The notes beneath the pieces were generated by a model. That model was not told the origin of the DNA, made no database searches, and saw only the letters and a program-made list of their open reading frames with translations. 64,000 bases of DNA from Erythrobacter sp. SG61-1L (lineage in GTDB: Bacteria; Pseudomonadota; Alphaproteobacteria; Sphingomonadales; Sphingomonadaceae): NCBI RefSeq assembly GCF_001305965.1, contig NZ_JXQC01000003.1:3391361-3455360 (forward strand), read 5' to 3'. Below are positions 25,601 through 34,585 of this stretch, piece after piece. Made by a program: the position numbers and the translations under genes. How positions within the stretch are numbered: the stretch's first letter is position 1; every line of letters starts with the position of its first letter.

Positions 25601-25634
25601 GGGGCCCGCGCCGGGATCGGCGCGGGCCCTTTTC
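25601..25634 (+). terminator. Rho-independent terminator of the porin gene
   Basis: A perfect 12-bp stem (gggcccgcgccg/cggcgcgggccc) with a four-base loop is followed by TTTTCT. It is 30 bases after the porin stop. Confidence 0.93.
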
Positions 25635-25695
25635 TATGTCCCGAGGTGTGCTCCAGGCGCCCTTGTGGCGCCTGTCGGTGCCTTTGAGCGCGCCG

Positions 25696-26451
25696 TCAGC
25701 GCAGATAGAAATCCACGGTCGTCACGACGCGGACCTTCTTGAACGGCGTGTCAGAAACGCCCCAGCCTCCCTGGTCGCCATCACGGGCCTCGATCGAGAA
25801 ATAGCCCTGAGTGGCGCTCTTGATCCCGCCCACGCCGGTGCCGCTGTCCTTGGCGAATTGTTCCGCAGCCGAACGGGCATCTTTCGTGGCTTCGGCCACC
25901 ATTTCCGGCTTGATCGCGTTCAGCTTGGTGAAGGTGTAGGCCATGCCCGATCCTTCCTCCAGCATCACGCCCCGCCGAACGAGGTCGAACTGGCGCCGCA
26001 CGGCATCCTGCGCCCGCTTGATGTCATGGCTGCGCAGGCTCATGCGTTGGCGCACCGTGAATTGCGGAATGCCGTTGTTGCTGTAGCTGGAAACGTTGAC
26101 TGCAGTAGGTTCCAGCGCGTTCTGCGGGAAGCCCAGTTCCTTGAAAAAGGCCTTGATCTGCGACGTGTCGCGATCGACCTCTGCCTGCGCTTCGGCAAGG
26201 TTTCCGGCTGTGGAGGAATAGGAGATCGTCCAGGTGGCAAGGTCTGCCGTCACGTCGCGTTCCGCCAGCCCGCGGACCGTGACCGAGCGATCCGCCGCCT
26301 TGGCGCGGGTAAGGCCGTCGCCAAGCAGGTAGCCGCCTGCAATCATGCCGACAGCAAGGATTGTGGCGCTGCCCAACAAGAGGCGCGTATCGGCCCTGTG
26401 CCAGAAAGCGGTGGCGGGGGCGGGGGTTTCTTCTGTAATGTCGTCTCTCAT
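25696..26451 (-). CDS. SIMPL-domain (DUF541) periplasmic protein
   Basis: A 251-aa protein with an N-terminal membrane anchor or signal (LLLGSATILAVGMIAGGYLL) followed by the SIMPL/DUF541 domain: VTVRGLAERDVTADLATW, SQIKAFFKELGF and ARSAAEQFAKDSGTGVGGI. Proteins of this family are periplasmic or outer-membrane-associated and linked to stress tolerance, with no defined biochemical function. ATG 26451 is preferred to 26460 because GAGGAGG is correctly spaced only for the former. It converges with the porin gene. Confidence 0.88.
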   Translation of the reverse strand: MRDDITEETPAPATAFWHRADTRLLLGSATILAVGMIAGGYLLGDGLTRAKAADRSVTVRGLAERDVTADLATWTISYSSTAGNLAEAQAEVDRDTSQIKAFFKELGFPQNALEPTAVNVSSYSNNGIPQFTVRQRMSLRSHDIKRAQDAVRRQFDLVRRGVMLEEGSGMAYTFTKLNAIKPEMVAEATKDARSAAEQFAKDSGTGVGGIKSATQGYFSIEARDGDQGGWGVSDTPFKKVRVVTTVDFYLR

Positions 26452-26544
26452 GGCTGGCATCCTCCTCGAGTCCGGGGAGCGGACGCTGAACCGATGCCAA
26501 TCTGCCGATGAACCGTGTTTGAATAGCGACGAATGGAGTTAAGC

Positions 26545-26973
26545 GTGGTCAAATACCTCCACAGCATGATCCGGGTAACCGATCCCGATGCGAGCGTGGA
26601 TTTCTTCAAGCTGCTGGGGCTGGAAGAAACCCGCCGTATGGAAAATGAGAAGGGTCGCTTCACCCTGATCTTCCTGTCCGCACCGGGACAGGACGCCGAA
26701 GTCGAGTTGACCTACAACTGGCCGGCCGAAGGCGAAGAGGGCGAGAAGTATTCGGGCGGCCGCAATTTCGGCCACCTCGCCTATCAGGTGGATGACATCT
26801 ACGCGACCTGCCAGCGCTTGATGGATGCGGGCATCACGATCAACCGTCCCCCGCGGGACGGGCACATGGCCTTCATCAAGACGCCGGACGGCATTTCGAT
26901 CGAATTGCTGCAGGACGGCCATCTTGAACCGCAGGAGCCGTGGGCCAGCATGGAAAACACGGGCAGCTGGTAA
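26545..26973 (+). CDS. gloA: Glyoxalase I/VOC family (lactoylglutathione lyase-like)
   Basis: A 142-aa vicinal-oxygen-chelate enzyme. The four metal ligands of glyoxalase I are placed as expected: His in YLHSMIRVTD, Glu in EVELTYNW, His in FGHLAYQVDDIY and Glu in GISIELLQDG. It would convert the methylglyoxal-glutathione hemithioacetal to lactoylglutathione in the cytosol. GTG 26545 with GGAG six bases upstream is chosen over ATG 26533, which contains that ribosome site. It converges with nhaA. Confidence 0.85.
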   Translation: MVKYLHSMIRVTDPDASVDFFKLLGLEETRRMENEKGRFTLIFLSAPGQDAEVELTYNWPAEGEEGEKYSGGRNFGHLAYQVDDIYATCQRLMDAGITINRPPRDGHMAFIKTPDGISIELLQDGHLEPQEPWASMENTGSW

Positions 26974-26991
26974 CAGCCGCCCGTTGCCGGG

Positions 26992-28188
26992 TTACGCGTC
27001 TTCTGCAGAGACTTTCGTGGTCATCCGCAGGATCGCGTAACCCAGCAAGGCCGAGACGAGAGATCCGGCCAGAATGCCGATTTTCGCTTCCTCGATCAGC
27101 AGGCGATTGGACGGGAATGCCAGTTCGGCGATGAACAGGCTCATGGTGAAGCCAATCCCGCACAGCACTGTCGTGCCCCAGATCTGCGGCCAGGTGGAAT
27201 TGTCCGGCCGCTTGGCGATTCCCAGTTTGTCTGCCGCTACGATGCACAGGAAGATGCCGACCTGCTTGCCCAGCACGAGGCCGGCACCCACGGCCAGCGG
27301 CAGCGGAGCGAGCGCTTCCTTTAGGCCAATCCCGGCCAGCGCCACGCCGGCATTGGCAAAGCCGAACAGCGGCACCACCAGATAGGCATTCCAGCTGACC
27401 AGCGCGTGCTCCATCGTCTCGAGCATGTTCGAGCCGTTGTGATCGCGCATCGGGATGGTCAGCGCCGCGACAACGCCGGCAATCGTGGCGTGAATGCCCG
27501 AATTGAGCACACAGAACCACAGCACGATCGCGCCCAGAATATAGGGTGCAATGTGGTTTACCTTCAGGCGATTGAGGCCGTAAAGCGCTGCGAAGACCAC
27601 CAGCGAGGCAATCAGCCAGGCGAATTTCAGATTGGCGGTATAGAACACCGCGATCACCAGCACCGCGCCAATATCGTCCACGATGGCGACGGTAAGCAGG
27701 AACAGGCGCAGGGATGCCGGCACCCGGCTGCCCAGCAGGCCGATCACGCCCATGGCGAAGGCAATGTCCGTCGCCGCAGGGATCGCCCAGCCATTCTGCA
27801 GGCGGACATCGCCGCCCGCGATCAGCATGTAGACGGCTGCCGGTGCGGCCATGCCCGCGATTGCTGCCATAACCGGCAGGCGGCGCTGGCGGGCATCGGC
27901 AAGATTGCCGGCCACGATCTCGCGCTTAACTTCCAGCCCGACCACGAAGAAGAATACCGCCATCAGGGCATCGTTGATCCACAGATGGACCGAGTTGAGC
28001 TTGGCGATCGGCGTCCAGGCCAGCGGTTCGTGGAAGAAATCGTGATAGAGATGCGAAAGCGGGGAGTTGGCGGCGATGATCGCCAGGGCCGCAATGGCAA
28101 TCAGCAGGATGCCTTCGAAGGCATCGCTGACGAACAGGGCGCGCAAGGGGCGAACGGCCGAGCGGAGAAGGGAACGTTGCTGTTGCAT
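26992..28188 (-). CDS. nhaA: Na+/H+ antiporter NhaA
   Basis: The 398-aa inner-membrane antiporter has about 12 helices. Family signatures include FFFVVGLEVKREIVAG, IPAATDIAFAMGV with the catalytic Asp region LLTVAIVDDIGAVLVIAVFYT, and GIGFTMSLFIAELAF. It expels sodium in exchange for protons. ATG 28188 begins M-Q-Q-Q-R-S and is preceded by GGAGGAGG; an upstream in-frame start would add about 59 non-membrane residues. It is divergent from the membrane glycosyltransferase gene. Confidence 0.96.
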   Translation of the reverse strand: MQQQRSLLRSAVRPLRALFVSDAFEGILLIAIAALAIIAANSPLSHLYHDFFHEPLAWTPIAKLNSVHLWINDALMAVFFFVVGLEVKREIVAGNLADARQRRLPVMAAIAGMAAPAAVYMLIAGGDVRLQNGWAIPAATDIAFAMGVIGLLGSRVPASLRLFLLTVAIVDDIGAVLVIAVFYTANLKFAWLIASLVVFAALYGLNRLKVNHIAPYILGAIVLWFCVLNSGIHATIAGVVAALTIPMRDHNGSNMLETMEHALVSWNAYLVVPLFGFANAGVALAGIGLKEALAPLPLAVGAGLVLGKQVGIFLCIVAADKLGIAKRPDNSTWPQIWGTTVLCGIGFTMSLFIAELAFPSNRLLIEEAKIGILAGSLVSALLGYAILRMTTKVSAEDA

Positions 28189-28314
28189 CCCTCCTCCATT
28201 TCCGATGGGGCGGCCCGATGCAAGAAAATGCGGACAAATTTGGATGCTTCTCGCATTGCGGCACAAGCTTGGCCCCTCTAGCGTCGCAAGAACGGTAGTC
28301 GGGGGCCGCATTTT

Positions 28315-29715
28315 GTGATTCTGGGGGGTAGTTCGCTGCTGCAGTGGCTCGCGCTTGCCGAGCATGAGTTGCTGCTTTTCGCAGGATGTTTTTTTCTTCT
28401 TGGTGCGCTGGATGAAATCGGAATCGACGCCGCATGGCTATGGTTCCGGCTGACCGGTCGCGCCCGGACGGAGCGGATTGATCGCCAGCGTGAAACTGGC
28501 AGGCCGCTTGCCGGCCCGGTGGCCGTGCTGATTCCCACCTGGCGCGAGGCGGAAGTGATCGGGGCAACCATCTCCCATGCGCTGGCTGTATGGCCGCAGG
28601 AAGAACTGACGCTCTATGTCGGTTGCTATCGGAATGACCGGGCAACAGCAGAAGCCGTCACCAAGGCTGCTTCAGGTGATCCCAGGCTGCGGCTCGTGCT
28701 GCATGACCGGGACGGGCCGACGACCAAGGCGGATTGCCTCAACCGCCTGTATCGCGCCCTGTCCGACGATGAACGGCGGCGCGGAATGCAGTATCGCATG
28801 GCCTTGCTCCACGATGCAGAGGACATGGTCGATCCGGCCGCGCTTTCCCTGCTCGATCGGGAAATAGAGCATGCGGATTTCGTCCAGATCCCTGTTCGGC
28901 CTGAGCCGCAATTCGGCTCGCGCTGGATTGCCGGACATTATTGCGAGGAATTCGCCGAGGCCCATGGAAAGGCAATGGTGGTGCGCGATGCTCTGTCTGC
29001 CGGGCTTCCTGCCGCCGGGGTAGGCTGCGCCTTTTCACGTTCGATCCTGGATCGGCTCACGCAGATGCGGCCCGGACAGGGCGGCCCCTTCTCGGTCGAC
29101 AGCCTGACGGAGGATTACGAGCTTGGGATCCGCATCAAGGTGCTGGGTGGCAAGGCCCGGTTCCTGAGGACGCGCGGCGATGACGGGCAGCTTGTCGCCA
29201 CGCGCGCCTGTTTTCCGGCAAAATTGGTCCCTGCGGTGCGGCAGAAGACGCGTTGGGTCCACGGGATCGCCTTTCAGGGCTGGGACCGCCTGGGATGGAA
29301 CTTCCACCCGGTGGAATTGTGGATGCGCATGCGTGACCGGCGCGGCCCGCTCACGGCCATTGTATTGGCTGCGGCCTATCTGCTGCTGGCAATCGCATGC
29401 GTGCTGTGGACAGCCGAATGGCTTGGCTATGGCCGCAACTGGATCGACGATCCGCTGCTGGAACTGCTCGTGCTGGTGAATTTTGCCAGCTTTGCCTGGC
29501 GCGCGGCAATGCGCTTTGCCTTTACTGCCCGCGAATATGGGGTCGGTGAAGGGCTGCGGGCCGTGGCGCGTATTCCTGTGGCCAATTTCATTGCGATCCT
29601 TGCGGGAAGGCGGGCGCTATTCGCTTATATCGCCGGTCTCGCGGGCGCCGCGCCGCGTTGGGACAAGACGGAACACCATGTCCATCCCGCGCAATTGAGC
29701 GGGAGGACGGCATGA
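28315..29715 (+). CDS. Membrane glycosyltransferase family 2, NfrB-like
   Basis: The 466-aa protein has an N-terminal transmembrane segment and a GT2 domain (VAVLIPTWREAEVIGATI, then LHDRDGPTTKADCLN as the first Asp motif, ALLHDAEDMVD as the DxD-like motif, then LTEDYELGIRI and QKTRWVHGIAFQGW as the TED and QxxRW motifs). C-terminal transmembrane helices follow. This is the layout of processive polysaccharide synthases and of the NfrB N4-phage-adsorption glycosyltransferase. GTG 28315 is the probable start. The stop overlaps the next gene by four bases. Confidence 0.88.
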   Translation: MILGGSSLLQWLALAEHELLLFAGCFFLLGALDEIGIDAAWLWFRLTGRARTERIDRQRETGRPLAGPVAVLIPTWREAEVIGATISHALAVWPQEELTLYVGCYRNDRATAEAVTKAASGDPRLRLVLHDRDGPTTKADCLNRLYRALSDDERRRGMQYRMALLHDAEDMVDPAALSLLDREIEHADFVQIPVRPEPQFGSRWIAGHYCEEFAEAHGKAMVVRDALSAGLPAAGVGCAFSRSILDRLTQMRPGQGGPFSVDSLTEDYELGIRIKVLGGKARFLRTRGDDGQLVATRACFPAKLVPAVRQKTRWVHGIAFQGWDRLGWNFHPVELWMRMRDRRGPLTAIVLAAAYLLLAIACVLWTAEWLGYGRNWIDDPLLELLVLVNFASFAWRAAMRFAFTAREYGVGEGLRAVARIPVANFIAILAGRRALFAYIAGLAGAAPRWDKTEHHVHPAQLSGRTA

Positions 29716-30881
29716 ATACCTATGGCCATACCCGCGGGCATCCGGTGATTGTGCTGGTGCTGGTAATCGGTGGCTGGATCGGTTTTCGCGGCGCCTTGTG
29801 GGATGCGCCTCGCCTGGAAGCTGCCCGTCCTGACACCTCGCAGCCATTCGGCTCATGGCCTGTTGCTCCGGGTGCGCAGTCCGCCATGGGTAGTTACTTC
29901 GTCGGACCACCGGCAGCCCTTGTCCAATCGACTGTTCAAGCGGCGCCATCGCCGCAGTTCGTCTATCTGGTGGCGCAGCCCGAGCCGGGACTGTTCGAAC
30001 GGATTGCGTTGCAACTCGGCTTCGTTCGCCCTGAAGCGAACCTGTACGGGCAGGCGGGTGGCACGGTTTCAGCGGGTCCGGCACCGGTGTTTGCCTCCGG
30101 GCCGCAATCCATCGCCCCCTGGTCCTATGTGCTGACCGGCGGCACTGGCCTTGCAGAGCCTGCGCCCGCTTCTGCAGCACCGCAAGCCGCTCCGTTCCAG
30201 CCTCCAGTTCAGGCGGCGCAGGCCGCGCCCTTGCGCCGCTGGTCCGCAGACGGCTGGGCAATGTGGCGGCAGGACACCACTCCATCGCTTGCCTCCGGCA
30301 ATGGCAGCTATGGCCAGAGCCAGGCGGGCATGGTGATGCGTTATCGCGTGATCCCTTCCAGCGGCCACAGGCCGGAACTTTATGGCAGGCTAAGTCAGGC
30401 CATGACGGGTGCGCAGGAAGTGGAAGGCGCACTGGGCGCTTCGGTTCGCCCTGTTCCGGGTTTGCCCGTTTCCCTTGCGGCGGAAGGGCGCATCACGCAG
30501 GTCAATGGGGGCACCTCCATCCGGCCGGCGGCCTTCGCCGTGGCGCAGATGCCCCGTGTGGGCCTGCCGCTGGGTGTGGAGGCAGATGCCTATGTGCAGG
30601 GCGGCTATGTCTGGGGCGATTATTCCAGCGCCTTTGTAGATGGTCAGGCCCGTGCGGAGCGGCCGGTAGTGAAGATCGGCCAATATGAGGTGAATGCCGG
30701 CGCGGGCATCTGGGGCGGCGCGCAGAAGGGCGCGGCGCGGCTCGACGTGGGGCCGACGGCCTCGGTCTATGTGCCGGTGGGCAAGCTTGGCTCGCGGGTT
30801 TCGGTTGACTGGCGATTCAGGGTGGCGGGCGATGCGGAACCGTCGGATGGGCCGGCCGTCACGGTCTCCACCGGGTTCTGA
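29712..30881 (+). CDS. Secreted or membrane-anchored beta-rich protein coupled to the glycosyltransferase
   Basis: The 389-aa protein has one N-terminal hydrophobic segment (VIVLVLVIGGWIGF) and a Pro/Ala/Gln-rich linker (about residues 150-190). Its C-terminal half of about 190 residues has a repetitive, alternating pattern ending in aromatic Phe (SVDWRFRVAGDAEP...VSTGF), suggestive of a beta barrel or sheet. I do not recognise the family; the outer-membrane partner NfrA of NfrB systems is far larger. Four-base overlap (ATGA at 29712-29715) with the glycosyltransferase argues for a joint role, perhaps in glycan export. Confidence 0.75.
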   Translation: MNTYGHTRGHPVIVLVLVIGGWIGFRGALWDAPRLEAARPDTSQPFGSWPVAPGAQSAMGSYFVGPPAALVQSTVQAAPSPQFVYLVAQPEPGLFERIALQLGFVRPEANLYGQAGGTVSAGPAPVFASGPQSIAPWSYVLTGGTGLAEPAPASAAPQAAPFQPPVQAAQAAPLRRWSADGWAMWRQDTTPSLASGNGSYGQSQAGMVMRYRVIPSSGHRPELYGRLSQAMTGAQEVEGALGASVRPVPGLPVSLAAEGRITQVNGGTSIRPAAFAVAQMPRVGLPLGVEADAYVQGGYVWGDYSSAFVDGQARAERPVVKIGQYEVNAGAGIWGGAQKGAARLDVGPTASVYVPVGKLGSRVSVDWRFRVAGDAEPSDGPAVTVSTGF

Positions 30882-30959
30882 GCGTCTCTTCCACCTGATT
30901 TTGGCGGAATTTCGGGCGCCACGCCTTTAATCCGCCGCAACGCTGCGTTACGCGGGGAC

Positions 30960-31874
30960 ATGGATGTCTATCTCCCTATCGCGAACCTCGCGGTCAATGG
31001 TCTGGTGATCGTTGGCCTGGGGGCGCTGACGGGCATTCTCTCAGGTATTTTCGGGGTTGGCGGGGGCTTCCTGACTACCCCGCTGCTGATCTTTTACGGT
31101 GTGCCACCCACAGTCGCGGCAGCCAGTGCCGCCAGCCAGGTAACCGGCGCCAGCGTGTCGGGCGTGCTGGCTCACACGCGGCGGGGCGGGGTGGATTACC
31201 GGATCGGCGCGGTGCTTGTGGCGGGCGGGGCAATCGGCACCGGCATCGGGGCAGTACTGTTCCGCGTGCTGGAGGCAATCGGCCAGATCGATACGGTCAT
31301 CAACATCCTCTATGTCGTATTGCTGGGTACGATCGGATCGCTGATGATGCGGGAGAGCATCCAGACTATCCGCGCAATGCGCAGCGGCAGTGCGCCGCCT
31401 GCGCGCAAGAGGCGCCACCATCCGCTGGTCGCCAGCCTGCCGCTGCGCTGGCGCTTCTACCGCTCCGGCCTCTACATCTCGCCGCTGGCACCGCTTATCC
31501 TTGGGATCGTGACCGGCATCATGACCATGCTGATGGGTGTGGGCGGCGGCTTCATCCTCGTGCCTGCTATGCTCTACATTCTGGGCATGAGCGCCAATGT
31601 CGTGGTCGGAACTTCGCTGTTCCAGATCCTGTTCGTCACCATGGTCACCACGATGATGCATGCGCTCACCACCAAGGCGGTGGACATGGTACTGGCCGGG
31701 CTGCTGCTGGTCGGATCGGTCACAGGCGCGCAACTGGGCGTGAAATTCGCGCAGAAGGCCAAGCCGGTCTATCTGCGTTTCGCGCTGGCCGCCATCGTGC
31801 TGGCCATTGCCCTGCGCATGGCTTTCGGCCTGGGGGTGAGGCCTGACGAGATATACACGGTGGTGCCGTTGTGA
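30960..31874 (+). CDS. TauE/SafE family sulfite/sulfoacetate exporter-like permease
   Basis: The 304-aa inner-membrane protein has two related halves of four or so helices, each with the TauE signature: GILSGIFGVGGGFLTTPLL near residue 25 and GIMTMLMGVGGGFILVPAML near residue 180. TauE proteins move sulfonates, sulfite or other organic anions. The stop overlaps the next gene (Alph_Pro_TM) by four bases (GTGA), the usual alphaproteobacterial pair. Confidence 0.93.
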   Translation: MDVYLPIANLAVNGLVIVGLGALTGILSGIFGVGGGFLTTPLLIFYGVPPTVAAASAASQVTGASVSGVLAHTRRGGVDYRIGAVLVAGGAIGTGIGAVLFRVLEAIGQIDTVINILYVVLLGTIGSLMMRESIQTIRAMRSGSAPPARKRRHHPLVASLPLRWRFYRSGLYISPLAPLILGIVTGIMTMLMGVGGGFILVPAMLYILGMSANVVVGTSLFQILFVTMVTTMMHALTTKAVDMVLAGLLLVGSVTGAQLGVKFAQKAKPVYLRFALAAIVLAIALRMAFGLGVRPDEIYTVVPL

Positions 31875-32638
31875 CCGGCCGCCTCCCGTCCATTCTGTTG
31901 GCACTGGCTGCCTTCTTCGCACTTTCCGGCCAGCGAGACCCGATTCTGGTGCCGGAAGTCTCCCAGCACGAGATTCAGGTGCGGCAGGGCTTCACTGGCA
32001 CCGAATTGCTGCTTTACGGCGCCATCCTCGATCCAAGCGGCATCCGCGCGGGCCGCGATTATGACATTGTGGTGGTGCTGAAGGGGCCGACCCAGTCGAT
32101 CCGCCTGCGCGAGAAGCAGAAGATCGCGGGCATGTGGGTGAATGTGGACAGCAGCGATTTCCGTTCCGCGCCGTCCTTCTTCGCCGTGGCCAGTTCCCGC
32201 CCGATCCGGGAGATCGTGGATGAACGCACGGCCGCGATCTATGAACTTGGCCTGCCATGGCTGCAATTGTCTCCCATCGGCGCCATCGACCCGGAAGAGC
32301 AGGCGCGCTTTGCTTCCGGCCTTGTCGATCTGCGCCAGCGCGAAGGGCTGTACAATCAGGATGAGAAGGGCGTCAGCGTCAGCGAGCAGGTGCTCTATCA
32401 GGCGCGCATCGCCTTGCCCTCCAGCGTGCTGACCGGCACTTATACGGCGGAAACCTTTGCCATCACGCGCGGGCGCGTGGTCGCCTCTGCAGTGTCGCGG
32501 GTGGAAGTGCGCAAGCAGGGTTTCGAACGATTCATTGCGCAGTTCGCGGAGGATCAGCCCTTCTTCTACGGCATGATCGCCTGTGCGCTTTCCGTGCTGA
32601 TGGGCTGGATCGCCGGGCGTCTGTTCGCTCTGGTCTGA
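31871..32638 (+). CDS. Alph_Pro_TM (TIGR02186) family protein
   Basis: The 255-aa protein has an N-terminal signal (LLALAAFFALSGQ), an extracytoplasmic beta-rich region and one C-terminal transmembrane helix (MIACALSVLMGWIAGRLFAL). It matches the TIGR02186 family found directly behind TauE in alphaproteobacteria (DPILVPEVSQHEIQVRQGFTG near its N-terminus). It may be an accessory subunit of the exporter; no function is proven. GTG 31871 overlaps the tauE stop. Confidence 0.88.
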   Translation: MTGRLPSILLALAAFFALSGQRDPILVPEVSQHEIQVRQGFTGTELLLYGAILDPSGIRAGRDYDIVVVLKGPTQSIRLREKQKIAGMWVNVDSSDFRSAPSFFAVASSRPIREIVDERTAAIYELGLPWLQLSPIGAIDPEEQARFASGLVDLRQREGLYNQDEKGVSVSEQVLYQARIALPSSVLTGTYTAETFAITRGRVVASAVSRVEVRKQGFERFIAQFAEDQPFFYGMIACALSVLMGWIAGRLFALV

Positions 32639-32755
32639 CGGGTCCGGAGGCAGCGGGCCAGCGCCATGCGGCCGAGCGTTCATTGACGCGATCTTAACGT
32701 CATTTTCCTATGCGGTGTGCTTGCAGAACAACTGAAACGCCACCGCGGGGGGCAA

Positions 32756-34528
32756 ATGAACGATCTGGGCAAGCAATTCTTCCGACCCTTGCAGTCTGCC
32801 GAACTGCCGCAGGAAGCCGGGGCCGCCGCCGGCCATGCCGCACAGCCACCTGCCGCAGCTGCCGGCGCAGTGCAGACGCCAGCCCATGCGGCGCCGCAGC
32901 GCCCTGTTGCCCAACCCAGCGAGAATGCCAGTCAGCCGATCGGCGTGGTGCTGGAAATCGCCGGGTCCAGTTCTCAGATCGCCCTCGATCTGGAACGGCT
33001 GAATGAATGTGCTGCCGATGCCGACCCTTCCATCGCGCTTGCCGGGCAGGTGGGTAGCCAGATCAAGATCCGCGTTCCCGGCGGCTGGCTGCTGGCCAGT
33101 GTGCGCAATCAGCGGCAGGACCGGCGCGGCGGCACTGCCAGCATCGTCGCCAATATCGACTTTCTGGGCGAGGGCGAGGAAGAGCGGCTGACGGGCCGCA
33201 TTCATGGCTTCCGCCGCGGCGTTACGCGCTATCCCATTCCGGGCGCGCTGATCTATCCTGCCTCCAATGCCGACCTTCGCCAGATCTATGCGTCCGATGG
33301 CCGCTCGGCGATTCAGGTCGGGACTGTCTATCCGACCACCGATATTCGCGCGGGCATCTACGTCGATGCCATGTTGGGCAAGCATTTCGCCCTTCTGGGT
33401 TCCACCGGTACCGGTAAGTCCACCAGCGCCGCGTTGATCCTGCACCGTATTTGCGAAGCTGCGCCGCAGGGCCATATCGTGATGATCGACCCGCACGGCG
33501 AATATTCGGCCGCTTTCCGCAGCACCGGCGTGATCTATGACGTGTCGAACCTGCAGATGCCCTATTGGCTGATGAACTTCGAGGAACATTGCGAAGTGTT
33601 CCTCAAGACGACCGGCAATGCCCTGCAGGAAGATGCGGACATTCTGGCCAAGTGTCTGCTCGAAGCGCGCAGCAAGAACCGCCTGGCCGAGAATATGGGC
33701 AAGATCACGGTGGATTCGCCGATCCCCTATCTCCTGTCTGACCTGACCAACATCCTGCAGAACGAGATGGGCAAGCTCGACAAGGCGAGTTCATCCGCGC
33801 CCTATATGCGCATCAAGACCAAGGTCGACGAGTTGAAGGCCGATCCGCGTTACCAGTTCATGTTCTCCGGCATGCTGGTGGGCGATACGATGTCGGAATT
33901 CATTTCCAAGATCTTCCGCATGCCTCCTTCCGGCCGACCGATCTCGATCATCGACGTATCGGGCGTGCCGTCGGACATTACCTCCACAGTGGTGGCCGTG
34001 CTCAGCCGGCTGGTGTTCGATTTCGCGATCTGGGGCCGTGAGGAAAAGCAGCGCCCGATCCTGCTCGTCTGCGAAGAAGCGCACCGTTATGTGCCGAACG
34101 AGAAGAACGCCGATGGCTCTTCGGTGGGCCGCATCCTTTCGCGTATCGCAAAGGAAGGCCGTAAATACGGTGTCTCGCTGGGCCTCATCACGCAGCGCCC
34201 CTCGGACCTTGCCGAAGGCGTGCTTTCCCAGTGCGGTACGATCCTGTCCATGCGCCTCAACAACGAACGCGACCAGAGCTTCGTTAAGGCGGCCATGCCT
34301 GAAGGTGCGCGCGGTTTCCTCGATTCCATTCCCGCCCTGCGCAACCGCGAATGCATCATCGTGGGCGAAGGTGTCTCGATCCCGATCCGCGTGTCGTTCG
34401 ACAATCTGGAAGAGTCCAAGCGCCCCGCTTCGGAAGATCCGAGCTTTGTCGACCTGTGGCGCCAGTCCGGCGGCGAAGAGGACATGGTCCAGCGCGTGGT
34501 CCAGCGCTGGCGTTCACAGGGCAGGTAA
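32756..34528 (+). CDS. HerA-like/DUF87 ATPase
   Basis: A 590-aa protein. After a Pro/Ala-rich N-terminal linker (about residues 15-60) and a HAS-barrel-like beta domain, it has an FtsK/HerA-type RecA-like motor domain. Walker A is GSTGTGKS, MIDPHGEY follows, Walker B is ILLVCEEAHRY, then SRIAKEGRKYGVSLGLITQRP. Relatives are bacterial HerA-like translocases or conserved sphingomonad ATPases. No NurA nuclease partner lies next to it. ATG 32756 is preceded by GCGGGGGG; the TTG at 32717 is not chosen. Confidence 0.88.
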   Translation: MNDLGKQFFRPLQSAELPQEAGAAAGHAAQPPAAAAGAVQTPAHAAPQRPVAQPSENASQPIGVVLEIAGSSSQIALDLERLNECAADADPSIALAGQVGSQIKIRVPGGWLLASVRNQRQDRRGGTASIVANIDFLGEGEEERLTGRIHGFRRGVTRYPIPGALIYPASNADLRQIYASDGRSAIQVGTVYPTTDIRAGIYVDAMLGKHFALLGSTGTGKSTSAALILHRICEAAPQGHIVMIDPHGEYSAAFRSTGVIYDVSNLQMPYWLMNFEEHCEVFLKTTGNALQEDADILAKCLLEARSKNRLAENMGKITVDSPIPYLLSDLTNILQNEMGKLDKASSSAPYMRIKTKVDELKADPRYQFMFSGMLVGDTMSEFISKIFRMPPSGRPISIIDVSGVPSDITSTVVAVLSRLVFDFAIWGREEKQRPILLVCEEAHRYVPNEKNADGSSVGRILSRIAKEGRKYGVSLGLITQRPSDLAEGVLSQCGTILSMRLNNERDQSFVKAAMPEGARGFLDSIPALRNRECIIVGEGVSIPIRVSFDNLEESKRPASEDPSFVDLWRQSGGEEDMVQRVVQRWRSQGR

Positions 34529-34549
34529 GGGCGAGAGCAGGCAAAGGCG

Positions 34550-34577
34550 GCGCTCCTCCCCGCAAGAGGAGGGGCGC
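34550..34577. terminator. Hairpin between the convergent ATPase and MATE genes
   Basis: The repeat gcgctcctcc ... ggaggggcgc, with a short ccgcaaga loop, forms a strong stem in the 57-bp gap between two convergent stop codons. An outer pairing (agcagg/cctgct) may extend it. No T-run follows, so it could be a bidirectional terminator or an mRNA-end stabiliser. Confidence 0.5.
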
Positions 34578-34585
34578 GCACCTGC

